This document shows positions 6,566 through 9,967 of a DNA stretch of 9,967 bases, one piece after another (within the stretch, counting starts at the first letter, position 1; each line of letters starts with the position of its first letter). The translations under genes were made by a program, and so were the position numbers. The stretch is from Chloroflexota bacterium. Its GTDB lineage: Bacteria > Chloroflexota > Limnocylindria > Limnocylindrales > CSP1-4. The stretch lies in NCBI GenBank assembly GCA_021812735.1, contig JAKAMV010000292.1, forward strand, positions 1-9,967. The letters run 5' to 3'. The notes beneath the pieces are model-generated. The model was not told where the DNA came from and made no database searches. It worked only from the letters and a program-made list of their open reading frames with translations.

Positions 6566-7749
6566 GCGGACCCCGCCTGCAGTCCCAGGGGGTCGGCCGC
6601 CAGCGCCGCGGCCCCTTCGCGGAGTCGTCTGATCGTCGCGGGTACCACCGCACAGGCCGCCTCGATCTCACCCTCGGTCGTGGTTCGCCCGAGCGTGAGT
6701 CGGAGGGCCCCGCGCGCCTCCTCGGCTGGATAGCCCATCGCGCTCAGCACGTGCGACGGCTCGGTCGAACCAGTAGCGCACGCCGATCCGCTCGAGCAGG
6801 CGATCCCTGCGAGGTCGAGCGCCAGCGTCAGCGACTGCCCGTCGACATCGCGGACTACCACCGAGAGGTTGCCGGGGATGCGGTCCCGTGGATGGCCAGT
6901 CAGCTCGACGCCAGGGACCGCCAGCACCGCGTCGCGCAGCCGGTCGCGGAGGGCCCGCACGCGACCCGGCACCGTCCCCCGTTCCTGGCGCGCCAGCCGC
7001 AGTGCGGCCGCCAAGCCCACGGCCCCGGCCACGTTCTCGGTCCCCGCTCGACGATGGCGCTCCTGCGGGCCGCCGTGCTGCTGCGCCAGCAGCGTCGTTC
7101 CGCGGCGCACGTAGAGCGCGCCGATCCCCTTGGGCCCCTCGAGTTTGTGTCCCGCGATCGAGAGCAGGTCGACATCGAGCGCCGCCACGTCCAGATCCAT
7201 CCAGGGGGCGGCCTGCACGGCGTCCAGGTGGACCAGCACGTGTCGCTGCGCGCGCGCCCGCCGCACCAACTCGTCGATCGGCTGGATCGTGCCGACCTCG
7301 TTGTTGACGGCCTGCAGGCTCACCAGGATCGTCCGGTCGGAGATGGCCGCGGCGAGCTCGTCCGGGTCGACGCGCCCGTAGCGGTCGACCGGCAGGACGG
7401 TCACTTCGAACCCGAACTTCTCGAGGTAGCGGGCCGAATGGAGCACCGCCTCGTGCTCCACGGCCGAGGTGACCAGGTGGTGGCCGCGCGTCCTGCCCGC
7501 CCACGCGACGCCCTTGATCGCAAGGTTGATCGCCTCGCTGCCGCCACCGGTGAAGACGATCTCCCGCGGGTCCGCGTGCAGGTCGTGCGCCACGGACTCG
7601 CGCGCCTCGTCGAGCGCGGCCCGCGCGCGTCGCCCGAAGTCGTGGGCCGAGGACGGGTTCCCGAACGTCTCGGCGAGGACGGGCAGCATCGCCTCGAGGA
7701 CCTCGCGCCGGAGAGGCGTGGTCGCCGCGTGGTCCAGGTAGATCGCCAT
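6562..7749 (-). CDS. iscS: Cysteine desulfurase, NifS/IscS family
   Basis: This 395-residue PLP enzyme converts cysteine to alanine and passes the sulfur on as a persulfide. The N-terminus MAIYLDHAATTPL is typical of the family. H99 in AVEHEAVL stacks on PLP, and D176 and Q179 (HLDAVQA) contact it. K202 in SIAGHKLEGPKGIG is the Schiff-base lysine, and C324 in SSGSACATGSTEPSHVL is the catalytic cysteine on its long class I loop. RLTLGRTTTEGEI (350-362) matches the usual C-terminal signature. The frame extends 7 codons to a GTG at 7770, but ATG 7749 gives the canonical N-terminus and lies 7 bases after TACAAT. The 4-base overlap with mnmA suggests its main job is tRNA thiolation, as for YrvO. 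No IscU, IscA or SUF genes are nearby, so a wider Fe-S role cannot be judged. Confidence 0.96.
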   Translation of the reverse strand: MAIYLDHAATTPLRREVLEAMLPVLAETFGNPSSAHDFGRRARAALDEARESVAHDLHADPREIVFTGGGSEAINLAIKGVAWAGRTRGHHLVTSAVEHEAVLHSARYLEKFGFEVTVLPVDRYGRVDPDELAAAISDRTILVSLQAVNNEVGTIQPIDELVRRARAQRHVLVHLDAVQAAPWMDLDVAALDVDLLSIAGHKLEGPKGIGALYVRRGTTLLAQQHGGPQERHRRAGTENVAGAVGLAAALRLARQERGTVPGRVRALRDRLRDAVLAVPGVELTGHPRDRIPGNLSVVVRDVDGQSLTLALDLAGIACSSGSACATGSTEPSHVLSAMGYPAEEARGALRLTLGRTTTEGEIEAACAVVPATIRRLREGAAALAADPLGLQAGSA

Positions 7750-7756
7750 GGGTCCG

Positions 7757-7762
7757 ATTGTA
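7757..7762 (-). promoter_or_regulatory. Putative -10 element of the desulfurase-mnmA operon
   Basis: TACAAT on the minus strand, close to the TATAAT consensus, is followed by 7 bases and then ATG 7749. It lies in the 42-base gap after typA. The geometry predicts a leaderless mRNA. It also argues against the upstream GTG 7770, since the box would then lie inside the coding region. Confidence 0.5.
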
Positions 7763-7791
7763 GTCGGCACCCCACGCGAAGGGTCGCGGTG

Positions 7792-9741
7792 CTACCTCGC
7801 TGCGGTCTGGCGCTCGGTGACGAGCCGGCGTTCGTGCTCCCGGCCAGCCGCGCGGCGACGATCGTGGAGCGAAAGGGTGCGCTTGCGCAGCCGGATGTGG
7901 CGCGGCGTCACCTCGACGAGCTCGTCGGCCGCGATGAACTCGATCGCGGCTTCGAGGGTCAGCTCGCGGGGCGGCGTCAGGCGCAGCGTCTGCTCCTGGG
8001 TCGAGGAACGGATGTTGGTGAGGTGCTTCTCGCGGGTCGGGTTCACATCCATGTCGCCTGGTCGAGCGTTCTCGCCGACGATCATCCCCTCGTAGACCTC
8101 GACCCCGGGCCCCACGAAGAGCTCGCTGCGCTCCTGCAGGCTGTGCAGGGCATACGTGCTGGTGATCCCCGGCCGGTCGGCCACCAGCACACCGCTTGTG
8201 CGGTGCCCGACCTCGCCCGCCCAGGGTCCGTATCCTTCGCCGATCTGATGCAGCAGCGCCGTGCCGCGTGTCAGGCCGAGAAGCTGGCCGCGGAACCCGA
8301 TCAGTCCACGCACCGGCAACACGTACTCCAGGCGCACCCGGCCGTCGGCGTCGGTCGTCATCTGCTCGATGCGCGCCCTCCGGGCGGCGAGCGCCTCGGT
8401 CACCTCGCCGATGAAGTCGGGGGGAATGTCCACCGTGATCCGCTCATACGGCTCCTGGACTTCGCCGTCCACTTCGTGGAGGATCACCTCCGGGCGCGAG
8501 ACCTGCAGTTCGTACCCCTCGCGGCGCATCGTCTCGATCAGCACCGCCAGCTGCAGCTCCCCTCGGCCGCGCACCTCGAAGGTCTCGCCCGACGCGGTGG
8601 GTACGAACTCGATCGCGACGTTGCCGAGCACCTCACGCTCGAGGCGCGTGCGCAGGTGGCGGCTGGTCAGGTAGCGTCCGTCCCGGCCGGCCAGCGGCGA
8701 GGTATTCACGCCGAACGTCATGCTGATGGTCGGCGCGTCGACCTGCAGGCGCGGCAGCGGGCGCGGGTCTGCGGGATCGGTGAGCGTGTCGCCCACGGTG
8801 ACGTCGGGGATGCCGGCGACCGCGACGATCTCCCCTGGTCCCGCCTCGCGCACGTCGATGCGCTGGATCCCCTCGGCGGTCGTGAGGCCGGTGACGGTCC
8901 CGGTGAGAGTCACCGTGCGCCCTGGCTCGACGCTCCCCGTCGCCGTGTCGGCTTCCTCGCGGATGATCGCGATGCGCTGGCCCATGCGGATCGTGCCGTT
9001 CCAGATGCGGCCCACAGCCATCCGCCCGACGTACTCGTTGGCGGTCAGGTTCGTCACCAGCAGCTGGAGCGGGGACCCCTCCTCGTAGACCGGCGCCGGC
9101 GTCACGCGCACCAACAGCTCCAGCAGCGGGCGCAGGTCGGTCCCCGGGACCGCGAGGTCGAGGGTGGCGGTCCCGGCCTTGGCGTTGGTGTAGACCACCG
9201 GGAACTCGATCTGCTGCTCGTCCGCCCCCAGGTCGATGAAGAGCTCGTAGACGGCGTCGAGGACCTCGGCGGGGCGCGCATCGGAGCGGTCGATCTTGTT
9301 GAGGCAGACGAGCACTGGGAGCCGGCGCGCCATCGCCTTCTGGAGGACGTAGCGCGTCTGGGGCAGCGGGCCTTCGGAGGCATCCACGAGCAGCAGCACG
9401 GCGTCGACCATCAGCAGGCTGCGCTCGACCTCGCCGCCGAAGTCGGCATGGCCCGGCGTGTCGACGATGTTGAGGTGGATGCCCTCGAACTCGACCGCCG
9501 TGTGCTTGGCCATGATCGTGATGCCCTTCTCGCGCTCCAGGTCGAGCGAGTCGAGTACGCGATCGACGAGCTCCTGGTTGGCCCGAAACGCGCCGGTCTG
9601 GCGCAAGAGGCCGTCCACGAGGGTCGTCTTCCCGTGGTCGACATGAGCGACGATCGCGACGTTGCGGACGTCCGCGCGCATGCGGCGCGACGATCCGCTG
9701 GGCATGCTGGGGCGGAGCTGGTCGTGCATGGGCCGTTGCAT
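7792..9741 (-). CDS. typA: Ribosome-associated GTPase TypA/BipA
   Basis: TypA/BipA is a translational GTPase related to EF-G that binds the 70S ribosome. It supports 50S subunit assembly and growth in cold or stress. All GTPase motifs are present: G1 AHVDHGKTT (32-40), the G2 region EKGITI (71-76), G3 DTPGH (94-98), and G4 NKID (148-151). Beta-barrel domain II follows at about 220-325, then two EF-G-like domains with [19 protein letters not shown] (391-409). The BipA-specific C-terminal region has [18 protein letters not shown] (541-558), LTNIRSS and [16 protein letters not shown] (606-621). The product from ATG 9741 is 649 residues. Alternative ATG starts lie at 9729, 9705 and 9681; the last ([17 protein letters not shown]) matches the E. 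coli N-terminus in length. An in-frame stop just upstream excludes anything earlier. Confidence 0.97.
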   Translation of the reverse strand: MQRPMHDQLRPSMPSGSSRRMRADVRNVAIVAHVDHGKTTLVDGLLRQTGAFRANQELVDRVLDSLDLEREKGITIMAKHTAVEFEGIHLNIVDTPGHADFGGEVERSLLMVDAVLLLVDASEGPLPQTRYVLQKAMARRLPVLVCLNKIDRSDARPAEVLDAVYELFIDLGADEQQIEFPVVYTNAKAGTATLDLAVPGTDLRPLLELLVRVTPAPVYEEGSPLQLLVTNLTANEYVGRMAVGRIWNGTIRMGQRIAIIREEADTATGSVEPGRTVTLTGTVTGLTTAEGIQRIDVREAGPGEIVAVAGIPDVTVGDTLTDPADPRPLPRLQVDAPTISMTFGVNTSPLAGRDGRYLTSRHLRTRLEREVLGNVAIEFVPTASGETFEVRGRGELQLAVLIETMRREGYELQVSRPEVILHEVDGEVQEPYERITVDIPPDFIGEVTEALAARRARIEQMTTDADGRVRLEYVLPVRGLIGFRGQLLGLTRGTALLHQIGEGYGPWAGEVGHRTSGVLVADRPGITSTYALHSLQERSELFVGPGVEVYEGMIVGENARPGDMDVNPTREKHLTNIRSSTQEQTLRLTPPRELTLEAAIEFIAADELVEVTPRHIRLRKRTLSLHDRRRAAGREHERRLVTERQTAAR

Positions 9742-9758
9742 TGTCGCACACGCTCACT

Positions 9759-9764
9759 GGTACC
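9759..9764 (-). promoter_or_regulatory. Possible -10 element of typA
   Basis: On the minus strand TACCAG lies 17 bases before ATG 9741. It shares the palindrome TGGTACCA (9758-9765) with the opposing box. It departs from TANNNT at the last base, so the match is weak. If used, the leader would be about 10 bases. Confidence 0.25.
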
Positions 9765-9766
9765 AT
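9761..9766 (+). promoter_or_regulatory. Putative -10 element of the MobA-like gene
   Basis: TACCAT on the plus strand is followed by CGGTCGC (7 bases) and then GTG 9774, the same leaderless geometry as for alaS and the desulfurase. A possible -35 (TTGCAT, 9736-9741) is at a long 19-base spacing and is not convincing. Confidence 0.45.
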
Positions 9767-9773
9767 CGGTCGC

Positions 9774-9967
9774 GTGACCGTTGCGGCCGTGATCCTCGCC
9801 CAGACCGCCGAGGAGGCGCTCGTGCCCATCGACGGCGTGGCGCGCGTGCGCCACCTGGCCGACGCAGCATGGTCGGGCGGTGCCATGCCGGTCGTCGTGG
9901 TTGCGGCAGATCCCGATGGCGCCCTCGCGGCGGCGCTGGGCGGCTCCATGGCCGTGCTCGTCCCAGC
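9774..9967 (+). CDS. MobA-like nucleotidyltransferase, N-terminal fragment
   Basis: The frame opens at GTG 9774 and is cut by the right edge after 64 complete codons. The start MTVAAVILAQTAEEALVPID, then VRHLADAAWSGGAMPVVVVA and a following Asp-Pro-Asp-Gly, has the alternating strand-helix-strand pattern of a Rossmann-like NTP transferase. It resembles MobA/MocA proteins that transfer GMP or CMP to molybdopterin. The usual glycine-rich loop LAAGxSxRxG is degenerate here (LAQTAEEALVP), so nucleotide binding or the exact substrate may differ. It diverges from typA across a 32-base gap. The family call rests on a short fragment and is tentative. Confidence 0.55.
   Translation, partial: MTVAAVILAQTAEEALVPIDGVARVRHLADAAWSGGAMPVVVVAADPDGALAAALGGSMAVLVP

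Noticed and set aside
6751..9777. A 1008-residue plus-strand open frame opposite typA and the desulfurase
   Set aside because: Its translation is rich in Arg, His, Asp and Val with no motif, and both genes beneath it have complete conserved motifs. Long antisense frames are expected at about 70% GC.
8633..9949. A 438-residue minus-strand frame covering the typA start
   Set aside because: It is Arg/Ala/Pro-rich and out of frame; the GTPase motifs lie in the typA frame.

Overview
The window is about 70% GC, has no mobile elements, and is almost fully coding. Six genes lie on the minus strand. A seventh, divergent gene on the plus strand is cut by the right edge. The very high GC, the gene set and above all the membrane-anchored baseplate-J-like protein beside an FtsA-like ATPase suggest a Chloroflexota bacterium, perhaps of the Limnocylindria type. 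That placement is inference from protein resemblance, not a database result.

Layout in minus-strand reading order, right to left: TypA/BipA GTPase (9741-7792), a NifS/IscS cysteine desulfurase (7749-6562), the tRNA 2-thiouridylase MnmA (6565-5453, 4-base overlap with the desulfurase), a small three-helix membrane protein (5405-5130), alanyl-tRNA synthetase AlaS (4981-2228), an FtsA-like actin-fold ATPase (2222-960), and a bitopic membrane protein starting at 944 and running off the left edge, with its baseplate-J-like part just beginning. On the plus strand, a MobA-like nucleotidyltransferase starts at 9774.

Most of the window concerns translation: TypA acts on the ribosome, the desulfurase and MnmA together make s2U34 in tRNA, and AlaS charges tRNA-Ala. 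The desulfurase-mnmA-...-alaS order recalls the Firmicutes yrvO-trmU-...-alaS region. The last two genes form a separate envelope-related module coupled to alaS by very short gaps.

Two observations stand out. First, four genes that appear to begin transcription units (alaS, the small membrane gene, the desulfurase and the plus-strand gene) each carry a TANNNT hexamer ending 6 or 7 bases before the start codon, with no visible Shine-Dalgarno sequence. This is the expected geometry of leaderless transcripts. Genes inside operons lack it. Second, the FtsA-like protein followed by a single-pass protein with a conserved cytoplasmic domain resembles a PilM-PilN or FtsA-type cytoplasmic ATPase and membrane-partner pair, joined here to a phage-baseplate-like domain outside the membrane.

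No RNA gene, CRISPR array, insertion sequence or phage gene cluster was seen. No stretch over 300 bases lacks a gene; the largest intergenic gap is 148 bases (4982-5129).
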